Both the position numbers and the translations under genes were made by a program. Shown piece after piece: positions 54,646-64,000 of a DNA stretch of 64,000 nucleotides. Source of the stretch: Acholoe squamosa (taxonomy: Eukaryota > Annelida > Polychaeta > Phyllodocida > Polynoidae); the NCBI GenBank assembly GCA_949317995.1, contig OX439052.1, positions 44,140,599 to 44,204,598 on the forward strand, written 5' to 3'. How positions within the stretch are numbered: position 1 is the stretch's first letter; each line of letters begins with the position of its first letter. The notes beneath the pieces are model-generated. The model searched no databases. It saw only the letters and a list, made by a program, of their open reading frames with translations, and was not told the origin of the DNA.

Positions 54646-55176
54646 GGTGAGCAGCCTCACCTGCACTTCATTGGTGCATCATGACGCCCAATGGGCAAGA
54701 TGCATTAATGCATCAGCGTTCCCCGGTTCATGCACCTTTCTCATCATGACACACCAGTGGAGCCCTGGCTAGCAGACAAGTCTGCCAACCAGAACCGCAT
54801 TTGAGCATCATACTGATTATATCAGCTCTGTAAGATCGGCATGATGCATGCATTCCATGGCGAGTTACTCACCAGGGCTGCATGATGCATGCATACCATG
54901 GCGAGTTCCTCACCAGGGCTGCATTTATGCATCAATCTGACATGAAACAAAATGCAGGCTGTAAACATTTAAATGAAAGTCAATCAGCAAACTTAATTGG
55001 CATTATGCATTAATGCATCCCTGGCGAGTTACTTACCAGGGCTGTGTTCATGCATCATGCCGTCCCTAGGTGATTGATACACCCCATATAGGGTTGGCAT
55101 GTATAAGACTACACTTCATTGGTGCATCATGACAACTGATGAGCATGATGCACGCCTGCATCTGCAACCCTGGCCC
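54646..55176. mobile_element. Cluster of family A pieces
   Basis: Several alpha loops (CATGGCGAGTTACTCACCAG twice, GGCGAGTTACTTACCAGGGC) in tandem, showing local alpha duplication. Confidence 0.65.
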
Positions 55177-55445
55177 TTAACCCTTCTAAGGTCGCTGATG
55201 CATTAATGCATCATGCCCATTGGTCATCATGATGCACCAATGAAGTGCCGGCGAGTCTGCTTACCAGCACTTCATTGGAGCATCATGCCGACCCTCTGGG
55301 AGAATAAGTACCAACCCCGTAGGGTCGGCATGATGCTCCAATAAAATGCTGGCTAGCAGTCTCTCCAGCACTTCATCGGTGCATCATGACAACCAATGAG
55401 CATGATGCACTCCTGCATCAGTGACCCTGACCCTTAAAGGGCTAA
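55177..55445. mobile_element. Family A reference copy, beta-spacer-beta
   Basis: Left TTAACCCTTCTAAGGTCGC, right CCCTTAAAGGGCTAA. Order: head GCATCATGCCCATTGGTCAT; beta CACCAATGAAGTGCCGG ... CCAGCACTTCATTGG; spacer GACCCTCTGGGAG ... CGTAGGGTCGGCATGATGC; beta; tail CAACCAATGAGCATGATGC. No coding frame. TTAA flanks and CCC start fit piggyBac-type MITEs. Confidence 0.9.
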
Positions 55446-55467
55446 AACACATTGACGGCTCCCAGTT

Positions 55468-55485
55468 GCGCCATCTTGTGGTGCT
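55468..55485. promoter_or_regulatory. CTCF-like site
   Basis: GCGCCATCTTGTGGTGCT; followed by GACGTG and TGACGTCA (about 55540-55567) CRE-type sites. Confidence 0.4.
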
Positions 55486-55794
55486 AAGGAGAACCAGAGT
55501 CCATATGACACTGGCCGGAAGTAGGCCTGTTGTTGTCAACGACGTGATTACTGACTTGATGACGTCATTACTGCCTGGATGATGTTGTATGTTTTGTCTT
55601 ACAAGTCATAGTCAATTGCTGGGGTCAAGGCCATGGTGTTGTTCGGATAGGCTACATCCTCTGTGCAGGGTGTATGCACCTTATACGCAGTACACAGTAA
55701 CGGTTTGCAGTACAGCTCTGCTGCTTAAGATTTTTGCCACCTTTCGACTCCAGGGGCTAATTCAAAACCAGGGCCCTAGACAGCGGGGGGGGGG

Positions 55795-55890
55795 GCATAT
55801 CCCTTGTCAGCTTTAAATAAATGCTCTTGTCTCCTAGTCAAATTTCCTATACAAAAATTGGCCTTGTCCCCTTGTCGATTTTACCCATCT
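55795..55890 (-). repeat. Family J repeat
   Basis: CCTTGTCCCCTTGTCGATTT, reverse orientation. Confidence 0.6.
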
Positions 55891-56216
55891 GTGGCCTAAA
55901 GACCGATGGCCATATCAGATCACAGTGCTGGAAAGAGGCAAATACCCTATTCAAATATTCATAATGAATTTTACATGGTCCTCAAGTAACCATCCCCCCT
56001 CCCATGACCAATGGTACTGTTGTGTTACTGCACATACTTCTGTCGAGTCAATACTACCGGCCAGGTAAAATTGGAGAGGTTCTCTTGCATTATCGTGCTC
56101 GGCAGGAACTGGCGAGACAATCCGAAGAATCCCCTTATCAGTGCTCTGGCACTCTCCCAGAATGCATTTCTGCCCTGGGAAGGAGAGAGGATGGAGAGAT
56201 TGGGGATTTAATCCAT

Positions 56217-57590
56217 TAACCCTTTGAGTGCTGCTCATGCCTATTGGTCTTCATGATGCATAGCTTTCATTGGTGCATCATGCTGACCCTCTGGCCTTGC
56301 ATGATGCATCAATGCCCAGGTAACATGCCCAACTGGGCCCCAACTGGGTTAACCCTGGGTAATGCTGGGCTAAACTTGGCTGTGTTATCTGCTGGGCAAA
56401 CCTATGGGCTCCAGTTGGGCCCTAGTAGAACAAAATGCAATTTACAACATTTTCAGTATATGTCCCCAACATCATGAATCATGCTCTCTTTTTGAGAAAA
56501 TTAAGTATAAAAATGCTTTAACCATTATTTTGAGGGAAATGTATAGTTTGGTTTTATATGGGCTTGGGCTGGGGTAATTGAAATTTACAAAATGCTCTCT
56601 AGAATTCACAACCAGTGTGAATCCAACTCTCCTTTTGAAATAAATGAATTTTCAAATTTTGTAACCAGGATTTTGATGAAGAAACATAACTGGGCTTTTG
56701 ATGGGCTTATGTTGGGCTAAAATCCTTTTTATCAAAATCATTTTAAATCAATTATTACTTTATAATTCATACTCTCACTGAACATATAGTGCCTGTCTAA
56801 TTGTCTTCTTAGTGATTTAGTTTGAAAGTCATCATAGGGCTTTCCATGGGCTTGGCATGGGCTAGCCCATGTGTGGTTCTGTGTCTTGACACTAGATGGC
56901 CTCGGTTTATCATATGAAGAGTTTTCCTTGCAGTGCTGTATATATTTTCATCTGTGTAATCAAGTCAAAATGTGTTACTCAGGTGAAGAATATATATGAA
57001 TGAATATATTCCATGGCAGTTTAAGAGTGTATCAACTTTTTAAACTAAATTGTATAAATTGATGCACAAAATTAAGTATTCAGTTAAAAACACCCTTCCT
57101 CTGATCAGGGATTGACTCTAATTAAGGCTACACTTGAAGGGTGTATGTGAAGACATGTTTGCCAAGGTGGATATCTAGATAGCTAGACTTCTTCAATAGG
57201 CCCATTGATGTCTTTGACTAATTTGATGATGAATCTTCTATCTGCTGGGAGGATTGCCCCTGAATCCCATCATGGGCCAGCCCAATGTGAGCCCATTCCA
57301 AGCCCATGTCATAAATTAAGACAAAGAAACCAGAAAGAAAGAACATATGATACTATCTACCAAATAAAGCACTCTTGGGCCCCAACTGGGGCCCTTCTGG
57401 GGCCCAGTTTGGACTAGCCCACTTGGGCCCCGACTGACACCCAGGCCCAAAAATTGATGGGTCCCTGTTGGGCTGCCCTTCTGGGGCCCAGTTGTCAGCC
57501 CACCTGGGGCCCGGCTGGGACCCAGTCGGGCATGTTACCTGGGTGTAGTGCTGGTGAATTAGTCACTAAGGCTACATTCCAATTACAATT
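56217..57590 (+). mobile_element. Family A copy interrupted by element I
   Basis: TTAACCCTTTGAGTGCTGC, head and GATGCATCAATG left of I; TGTAGTGCTGGTGAATTAG right of I. Confidence 0.75.
56315..57543. mobile_element. Element I, 1229 bp with CCCAGGTAACATG ends
   Basis: Left CCCAGGTAACATGCCCAACT, right AGTCGGGCATGTTACCTGGG; flanked by TG/TG. Both ends are lined with GGGCCCCAACTGGG-type words, and ATGGGCTTGGGCT words recur inside. No transposase frame. Confidence 0.85.
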
Positions 57591-58180
57591 CCATTAAAAA
57601 GTCCCCACATGACTTTTTGCCGAGCCTTAGGCTGACCTCCCCAAACAGATGAGCCAAGGCTAGGCCATAAGTAGGAATTTCAGTTCACCGTCAACATTGC
57701 CTGATATCAATGTTTTCAAACATGACCCAATGCAGTAAAAAATCCTGGATATAAGCATTATTTATAGACCATTAGTATTTTCAGATAATTAGTATGGTTT
57801 CTAGGATGTTCGTCGGATGCGTCTTATAGGCAGATTTTTTAACATTAGACTAGGAATAGGAACAATTTCAAGCCTCAGTTCCGGCTTACAGTATTTGTCC
57901 AAATTTGGGGTGTGGCTTATACGCACCCACCTTGTGCAATTGACATCATATATGAAATTAATCAGTTTTATGTTCAACCTGTCATGATCTAAATCTAGGC
58001 TTTCCTAAGGCTCCTCAGCTCCATGTGGAGGGCAGGATGTCCCAGGCAGGCTAAGTGGTTGTCATGCCAACACCAAATGTCAAGGTGCTGCTTGTAGGTA
58101 CTTTACAACCTCAGTGCTGCCACCTGCAGGTCATTGTGGGAAGCAGTGAAAGAGTGGTGGGGACTGAGGGTCGGTCTATA

Positions 58181-58397
58181 CACTGTGAAAAGAAATGTCA
58201 GTGAAATATCCGTGAGATCTTTGTCCCAAAGTTGCCAGAGATCCGTTGTTATTTTCATGGAGATTCCTTGTACCACGTGCTGCCACCTGGGGCTTTATTG
58301 TAGAAACTACACTGCTTCATTGCAATAGAATTATATACGGTTCTCTGTTCAGTTTTACAAGGATCCCTGGTAGATTCAGCAGTTATTTTTTACAGTG
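58181..58397 (+). mobile_element. Family B MITE
   Basis: CACTGTGAAAAGAAATGTC left, TATTTTTTACAGTG right; GTGCTGCCACCTGGGGC block; TA on left. Confidence 0.85.
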
Positions 58398-58432
58398 AAG
58401 GCGGATGCCAGAACGCGAGCATCTAGAGCATC

Positions 58433-58575
58433 CATACATGTCTGCATCGTGCCAACCCTCATACGCTCCAGGAGGGTCGGCATGATGCATCAATGAAGTG
58501 CTGGCGAGCAGACTGGGCAGCACTTCATTGGTGCATCATGCCGACCAATGGGATGATGCACTAATGCATTAAGGA
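58433..58575. mobile_element. Family A 3' half
   Basis: CTCCAGGAGGGTCGGCATGA, beta GTGCTGGCGAGCAGACTGGG, tail CATTAAGGAGG. Confidence 0.75.
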
Positions 58576-59287
58576 GGGTGAAGCCAATTGTGAGAATAGG
58601 GAGAGAGTGGTGGAAACATAGGGGCTAGTGTGGGTGGGTGCCCAAGAGGCATGTAGGGCTCAGAAGGCGGCCGACTTGATGGGATTTGGAAATGGTGTCA
58701 CAGCCAGGTGACAGCACAAGTGGCCACCCTGTCACCCTTATTAAGACTTTTATCCTTTGGGGCTACCCTCATAGGAGTGTATCATGTAGAACTACCATTC
58801 ATGTGCAATTTATTTCGCTGACAATTATCACAGTTTTGGTGTTGATATTTTGATTATACCGATATTCAGAAAAGATTGAAATTATATCAAAAAGCGGCTG
58901 CAAATAGATCCTACCTGGCCCCTCTATGGTCGAAAATGTCCACAGAAAATAGGAATTCTGACATTGGTTTGTATGCATGTACTTGGAATGTAATGTATAC
59001 AAAATAAATGTATATAAATTACCAATTGCTATCAAGTCCAAAACTATATTTGGCCATAATTTTGGTTCTAATTGGAATATTTTTTGAAAATTCCTTACCA
59101 TTTGAAAGGGGATACTCGAGAGGTACAGGATCACATACCGATATAATGCATCTAGGCATCCCCAAAATCACAAAATTCTTAAGACCAAAATTGGTCTCAA
59201 TATATGTAACGCCCCCCTTTTGATGCGATAATTGCGATTCCCCAAAATTGCAATGCATCCATTATACAGGTATCGATGATATACCGA

Positions 59288-59705
59288 GCATCATGCCTAT
59301 CGTTCAGCAGATGTAAGAATACAACACCTGTGAGGAACTAGAAAGAGCTATATTCATGCGTCATGCTGACCATACAGAATTGATGCAGTCCTGGGGGGTC
59401 TGCATGATTATAATTCTGCACAGGGAAACAGCAAATCATGCTAAAGAATAAGCTACAAATTAAAACAACATATGGTTGAATCTTTGCAACACTGGAAAAG
59501 GGACCTCTGCGAGAGGTCTCCCAGAGGTCCCCTTTCCTGTGTTGATCCACGTATGTAGCTTGTAGCATTTGTTGAAATGTTGGGGTGCACCTTATACAGA
59601 AGTACAGCTTGCTTTTCCTTCTAATAAGCAAACCTGGTAAAATTAGCCTATCCCCCTTTCCTGCATGATGCACCAAAGAAGGGATAGTGAACAGACTTAC
59701 CAGAT
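59288..59705. mobile_element. Family A copy interrupted by a family U hairpin element
   Basis: CATTCATGCGTCATGCTGACC, GGGGGTCTGCATGAT left; GCATGATGCACCAAAGAAG and AGTGAACAGACTTACCAG right (first motif offset by one base; core TTCATGCGTCATGC). Confidence 0.55.
59471..59553. repeat. Family U hairpin
   Basis: GCAACACTGGAAAAGGGACC and GGTCCCCTTTCCTGTGTTGA, loop CGAGAGGTCTCC. Shares GGATCAACACAG with 28876. Confidence 0.85.
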
Positions 59706-59840
59706 ACGATACCAGAAAAAGACACAGACCATGGATTATGGGCTTGAAAAGCCCAAATGATTTTTTTTCTAAATATGTTTTGGCCACAGATGTATGGTTG
59801 TAAAATGTTCAATAAGACTATTTTTCTTATGTTTTCAAAG

Positions 59841-59994
59841 GCTGACGGCACCTTCCCTGCTAAGAACAGGATCATTCAAGATGGCGGCAACTTAACGATT
59901 GTTAACCTAGGCAAGGAGGATCACGGTAGTTATGAATGTGTAGCTACTAATGTCGTCACCACCGTCATCACAACTACTCTGCTCATCATAGAAT
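59841..59994 (+). CDS. tutl/IGSF9-like: Turtle/IGSF9-like gene, internal exon: second half of the Ig I-set domain
   Basis: Internal exon of 154 nt. Acceptor TGTTTTCAAAG, donor GAAT/GTAAGT. It starts in phase 0, matching the end of the preceding exon, and runs 51 codons plus one base (phase 1 exit). Translation begins ADGTFPAKNR and contains NLTIVNLGKEDHGSYECVA, the D-x-G-x-Y-x-C signature of Ig E-F strands. That cysteine should pair with the one in the exon at 53461. The exon ends TTLLIIE, the G strand closing the domain. A phase-1 exit at the domain edge matches the phase-1 entry of the Ig domain, so the whole Ig module is a symmetrical 1-1 unit, as is usual for shuffled extracellular domains. 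The spliced Ig domain is about 89 residues, a normal I-set length. Confidence 0.88.
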
Positions 59995-61450
59995 GTAAGT
60001 TCATATTGTCATATAAAACTTTTGGCTTTAAGTATAGTTTTTTTCCCAATGTCATGGCGAGGGAACTCCCCCCCCCCCCACAATTTTGACCAACACCAGA
60101 AAAAGGTCAAAGCCAAAACGTCAAGCCAAAAACTGTCAAAAATGCCTGAAAACCTGATTGATCGTCTTCTCTCTACGAAATCATTGAGTATCACGCAGGA
60201 TCGAATTCTGGAAAGAGCGTCCATCTGAAATATTTAAAGAGAAGAATAGCCCTTGATCATCTTCAAAATTTACAATGTTGACTGCTGTGTTAGATAGGTT
60301 CACATAAAAGCTGTGATCTAGCATGCTCAATTAAGAACTATAGCAGTTTCCCCAAAGGCACTGAAATTATTATTATCTATTCATGCAACCACAGTCAATC
60401 AGTCATCTTACATACCAGTCCATCCTTTGTCCTTGCTAGCCAAGAATTCTGCTGCAAATGTTTTATTTTACTGTTAATAGTGTCGCGTAAAAACCCCAAA
60501 TTGATTACCATGCGGTCGACATTATTTTGATTATGACTATAATGAGTCGCATCCTGCACCAGCCAAGGAGAACACATTAATCAATGTCAATGTCAGCTCA
60601 ACTGCTGGCGGCTACACAAGCATTGATACCGACATAAAGCCAGAACCGACAGGAATTAGAAATTGATAACGCAAGCAAAAATTGAAATCAAAGAGAGCAG
60701 ATGACACATCTGTTAAGCTATAGAGACTTAGTCGGTGGACACCAGTGGGGAGTGGGTGGTCCATTAATGGCTGCGCTTCATCGGATTAAATTTCAATAAG
60801 GTTCGATGACTGTGAATTGTTGTTGATTTGTCTAGAACAATACTAAGGCTCATCAATTCATTTGTTGGTAAAGGAAAATAAAGCCATCCCTCACTACTAG
60901 GAGCCTATGGCAACCCATTGTGCTGTATGCAATGACTTACTAAGCGCCTAGCATGGAGGGCGCATTATTTTATTTAGAGGGGAAGATGTGAGACAAATTG
61001 TGTATACATGATAGAGGACAATAGATTGTTTTTGATCCAGGTATGACTTTGGTTCTCTGTAACCATATATAACAATTATGATGAAAATAAAGTATACATT
61101 AATGAACCAATGCTTTGACAACTTCAAAAGTATTTTCATTATAAAAAAATCTATTTAAGTCTATAAAATCGGACTCCGTCAGGCCATTTTGCTGTTCAGT
61201 CCCACGCAAATGACTCATAGAATGTTACAATTGTATATCCAAAGACACTTTGAAAGTTGGATTACCACACGCGCATGTATAAGCACCCACCCTGGCGCTC
61301 ATAGATTTCAGTACCACTCTATCCACGGTGCTCACACCAGACAGGCACTTATTCAAGACATAGCTTATACATGTAGTGCAAATTTCAATTTGCATTACAT
61401 GCCTCCAATTTGCCTTCAATGATTATTTTCATGTTTCATGTATCTTGCAG
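59995..61450 (+). other. Intron 2 of the Turtle/IGSF9-like gene (1456 bp, phase 1)
   Basis: GTAAGT...TTGCAG intron between the Ig and FN3 modules. It holds a C10 run at about 60070 and a degenerate family S stretch near 61270-61370. I see no other gene. Confidence 0.8.
61270..61370. repeat. Family S fragment in intron 2
   Basis: TATAAGCACCCACCCTGGCG and GGCACTTATTCAAGAC. Confidence 0.35.
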
Positions 61451-61562
61451 TAACTACCCCACATGCACCATATAACGTGACTGTCGACACGACCCAGTTT
61501 ACATCCAAAGTCAGCTGGTTGCCCGGCTATGATGGAAACTATCCGCAACATTACGTCTTATG
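61451..61562 (+). CDS. tutl/IGSF9-like: Turtle/IGSF9-like gene, internal exon: first half of a fibronectin type III domain
   Basis: Internal exon of 112 nt. Acceptor ATGTATCTTGCAG, donor TTATG/GTGAGT. Two bases complete the codon begun in the exon at 59841 (giving Leu), then TTPHAPYNVTVDTTQ follows. The FN3 hallmarks seen are the proline-containing A strand (PHAPYNV), the B-strand tryptophan in VSWLPG, and the C strand HYVLW, whose Trp codon is split TG/G by the next intron (phase 2 exit). The PHAPYN entry plus WLPGYDG resembles the first FN3 domain of Turtle/IGSF9 proteins as I recall the family; this is recognition, not an alignment. It directly follows the Ig domain with no linker, as expected for an Ig(n)-FN3(2) ectodomain. 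Confidence 0.85.
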
Positions 61563-63350
61563 GTGAGTCAAGCCAATGCATTTCTCTCATGTATATTCTA
61601 CAAAAATGTATATATTGTTCTGAAGAGGGAGTGGTAATTTATCATCTGGGGGTGGTAAGGTTATGTTTAAGATATTTTGTTATTTGGACCATAGTGGAGC
61701 ATTGGGCTTTTTTTTGCATAAAAGGTTGAAGGCCAATAAACTTTGGGGATTTCAATACCTTTGAGTGTAGATGCCCATACATTTGATTTGCTATGCTCAG
61801 ACTACTGTCAAGATCTCATTCAACCCAGTCCAGAAAGTTGATTAGCAGAAGTCCCCACATTAGCAGAAGTGTTGTTACAATGTCATGGATAATTCAACAT
61901 GGGAAATTCAATGAGTACTAGTTAGAATGATGTTTCTTACCTTTTAGGCTTTGAATTTATAATTCCTTACTGAGCTGCTGTGCTACAAACCTAGTCCAGA
62001 TATAATTACATTTTCTATATTCTATGGTACCACCTCCCAGGAAAGTTGACTTTGATGGTATTTCATTTATCCTTCTGTACACTAAGGTATCGACGAAGGC
62101 GTTGGTAAGGTGGCAAAATCCCTGATTGGATATATCTTATGCTTTTTGATCGACTAAAAAATGGTTCGTGAAAAGAAATTGTTATGTGAACTAATATTGA
62201 ACTCTCCCCATCCCCTGGGAAAAAACTCAACCCATTAATAAAATATCTGTGTCCCCCCAAATTCCAAGCCTATTTTGTTTTCACATTTCCTCTTTCGGCT
62301 TTGCACATTGCATTTTCTGCAGTCAATAATCTTTGTCATTTATTTATTTGGGAGCCACTTTTCTCTCAGCAGGATGATTTACTTGATTTGCTGAATGTGG
62401 TGATATTAGGGTTTGTGTATATAAGAAAAAAATCAGAATCCATTAAACGAGTGCTGCTCTAAATTCTGAAGATGTCCAATCTAACGATTTATGTACTTTG
62501 TGTTAATTCAAAATACATTTATAACATTGAATAATAGGTATGGCAAGAAGCTAAAAGACTGAACCAAAAAGAGCCTCATATTCTTGATCATCGTCAAGGG
62601 TGCATTTTCACTCAAATGACTTTTTACATACAGTTTTTCTTTAGTTACGATTGATTGTTTCTAATGATGATATTTTATTTCCTTAATGATTAATAGCATA
62701 TCTAGTTTTGACTTAGCCCTTGTGAAATGAAGCTTATCAAACATCTAAAATATAGGGATTGTGCAATAAATTTGTGTTTGAATTTCATTTGTAATCTATG
62801 ATGGTGCACCCATACTAAAACCACTGTAAGTTACTAACCTTGCCCTCTTAACAAAGAATGTTGGTATTACTAATGAGCGCCAGGCTTGAATAAGGGCTAT
62901 GTGTCTGGGGGATATTGAAAGCAATCCCAAGCACTAAGACAGTATTCAAATAAGCGTCAGTCTCACATTTATAGGCACTTACATGGGCATTGTAATTCAT
63001 AAATGCTGAAGCGTTGAAACGGGCCACTATGGTATGTGGATTTGCCATACCAGTCACCAAATATCTGTTTGGGGAAATACTGAAAATCAGTGATTAATGG
63101 TTTTAGGCATTGGACATTGATTTAAAGATGTAATGATAAAAGGCCTTGTACAGGGTACTTCAATTTTTATCATGATCAGTGCCACTAGGGAATTCATGTT
63201 GAAATATGATTTCTGTTGTGTTTGGATGTTTAATCATTAATATTAGAAATTGCACATACACAAGTATATGGACATCTTTAAATGTTAATATGCAATCATA
63301 AACATAGTAGAATTTTGCATGAGTATAGATATAAAAATTAATGTTTGTAG
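61563..63350 (+). other. Intron 3 of the Turtle/IGSF9-like gene (1788 bp, phase 2)
   Basis: GTGAGT...TTGTAG intron inside the FN3 domain. AT-rich and mostly unique-looking. A degenerate family S stretch lies at about 62860-63020. No family A copy was seen, unlike intron 1. Confidence 0.8.
62860..63020. repeat. Family S fragment in intron 3
   Basis: GAGCGCCAGGCTTGAATAAG and TTCAAATAAGCGTCAGTCTC. Confidence 0.4.
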
Positions 63351-63529
63351 GTATCGGAGTCAGGGCGGTACGAGGGAGGAGTGGCATACATTGCGAGTGG
63401 TGCCCGATGAGGCAACCAGCCTCACCGTCTATAACCTAAACTCAGACCGCACCTACCAATTCAGCGTGCTCTCCCGTAATAGGCTCGGAGATGGACTTTT
63501 TAGCAAAATAGTTACAGCAAAAACAAAAG
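63351..63529 (+). CDS. tutl/IGSF9-like: Turtle/IGSF9-like gene, internal exon: second half of the FN3 domain
   Basis: Internal exon of 179 nt. Acceptor TTTGTAG, donor AAAAG/GTAAGT. One base completes the split Trp codon from the exon at 61451, then YRSQGGTREEWHTLRVV and so on for 59 codons, leaving one base (phase 1 exit). The FN3 E-F-G signature is clear: LTVYNLNSDRTYQFSVLSRN has the tyrosine-corner leucine and tyrosine, followed by RLGDGLFSK and a TAKTKG end strand. Entry and exit of the FN3 module are both phase 1. The Turtle/IGSF9 family normally has a second FN3 domain, a transmembrane helix and a cytoplasmic tail after this; none is visible before the window ends, so the gene continues to the right. 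Confidence 0.87.
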
Positions 63530-64000
63530 GTAAGTATTTTATAGCATAAACTTATATTTTTCTGTCAGAAAGATTCTCCTCATTCAGGCTTATGTCCCAT
63601 TTAAAAAAAAAAGGAAAGAAAGATTGTTTAACTTAATATTCACAAAAATTAGAAGAGTTACAGGGGTAAAATTTATATTGCTTGTTTACACTTGGTCAAT
63701 TTTGAGTACGTTGGGGCATAGACACGAATGAGCGAAGAATATACATCATTGTATTGTTGGGGATTATTTTCTCGGTCATTTTTTTGTGCAGATGCAATTT
63801 TAGTAAATTATTCATCTATATATGTGCCTGTATGTGTGCTTCCATGTTGAGTTTTAGAAACAATGAGAACATACATTTCAAAAGAAAATGAAGCCATGTC
63901 ATAATCTATCTATTTTTTAAGTACATTGTTTCAACAAGGATAATTATCATTTAGTAATTATTCTTCCAAGAGGGTAGAATCTAAGCATATATGATTTGAA
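63530..64000 (+). other. Start of intron 4 of the Turtle/IGSF9-like gene, open at the window edge
   Basis: Begins with GTAAGT after a phase-1 codon split. AT-rich with no further exon before the edge. Confidence 0.75.

Larger units (their letters stand above)
53577..59840 (+). other. Intron 1 of the Turtle/IGSF9-like gene (6264 bp, phase 0)
   Basis: GTGAGC...CAAAG intron splitting the Ig domain. It is largely transposon-derived: a family J fragment, several family A copies (54233-55445, 56217-57590, 58433-58575, 59288-59700), the 1.2 kb element I, one family B MITE and a family U hairpin. No extra exon with Ig or FN3 character was seen inside. The two flanking exons join in frame without one. 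Confidence 0.8.

Overview
This window is repeat-rich nuclear DNA from an animal, most likely an invertebrate bilaterian. I cannot fix the species from sequence alone. There are no bacterial gene strings, and protein-coding sequence is very sparse: about 0.56 kb in 64 kb. The only coding matter I can support is four consecutive, phase-compatible internal exons on the + strand in the last 11 kb (53461-53576, 59841-59994, 61451-61562, 63351-63529). Spliced together they encode one immunoglobulin I-set domain followed by one fibronectin type III domain, a segment that most resembles the last Ig and first FN3 of the Turtle/IGSF9 family of neuronal cell-surface adhesion proteins. The gene runs off the right edge. 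Its 5' exons are not visible, so positions 1-53460 are either one very large intron or intergenic DNA.

Everything else is mostly transposon and satellite DNA. The dominant component is a non-autonomous element I call family A (dozens of copies from ~460 to ~59700). It has TTAA-flanked CCCTTTAAGG-type ends and a body made of serial stem-loops separated by GCATCATG/CATGATGC boundaries. Its ends and TTAA flanks suggest a piggyBac-type MITE. Other dispersed families are B (CACTGTAAAAA ends), C (GGGAGTGGTC ends, TAA target duplication), D (about 290 bp nested palindrome), E (GAGGCGAAGCCG hairpin), H (GGGGCCATCC ends carrying TGACGTCA), I (1.2 kb, CCCAGGTAACATG ends), K (GTGGCGGATTTAGA), a pogo/Tigger-like MITE, and minor families J, N, O, P, Q, S, U and W. 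Many are nested inside family A copies, so empty-site junctions and target duplications can be read directly.

Tandem arrays are: a 42/43 bp satellite at 3928-5120; a 36 bp satellite at 35648-37100 that is split by a 702 bp TTAA-flanked insertion; a 72 bp array at 42684-43258 that is an amplified family A stem-loop; a 20 bp minisatellite at 46207-46735; and smaller arrays near 8590, 12790, 18100 and 54535.

Between repeats there are short islands with conserved-type transcription factor motifs: RFX X-boxes, CRE, ETS, YY1, E2F, DR1 and AGGTCA clusters, and CTCF-like sites, notably at 130-242, 2515-2760, 6640-6870, 21120-21745, 24600-24640, 30838-30950 and 42374-42418. These are candidate regulatory elements only. 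Coordinates of degenerate repeats are approximate (about +/-10-20 bp) because they were read by eye.
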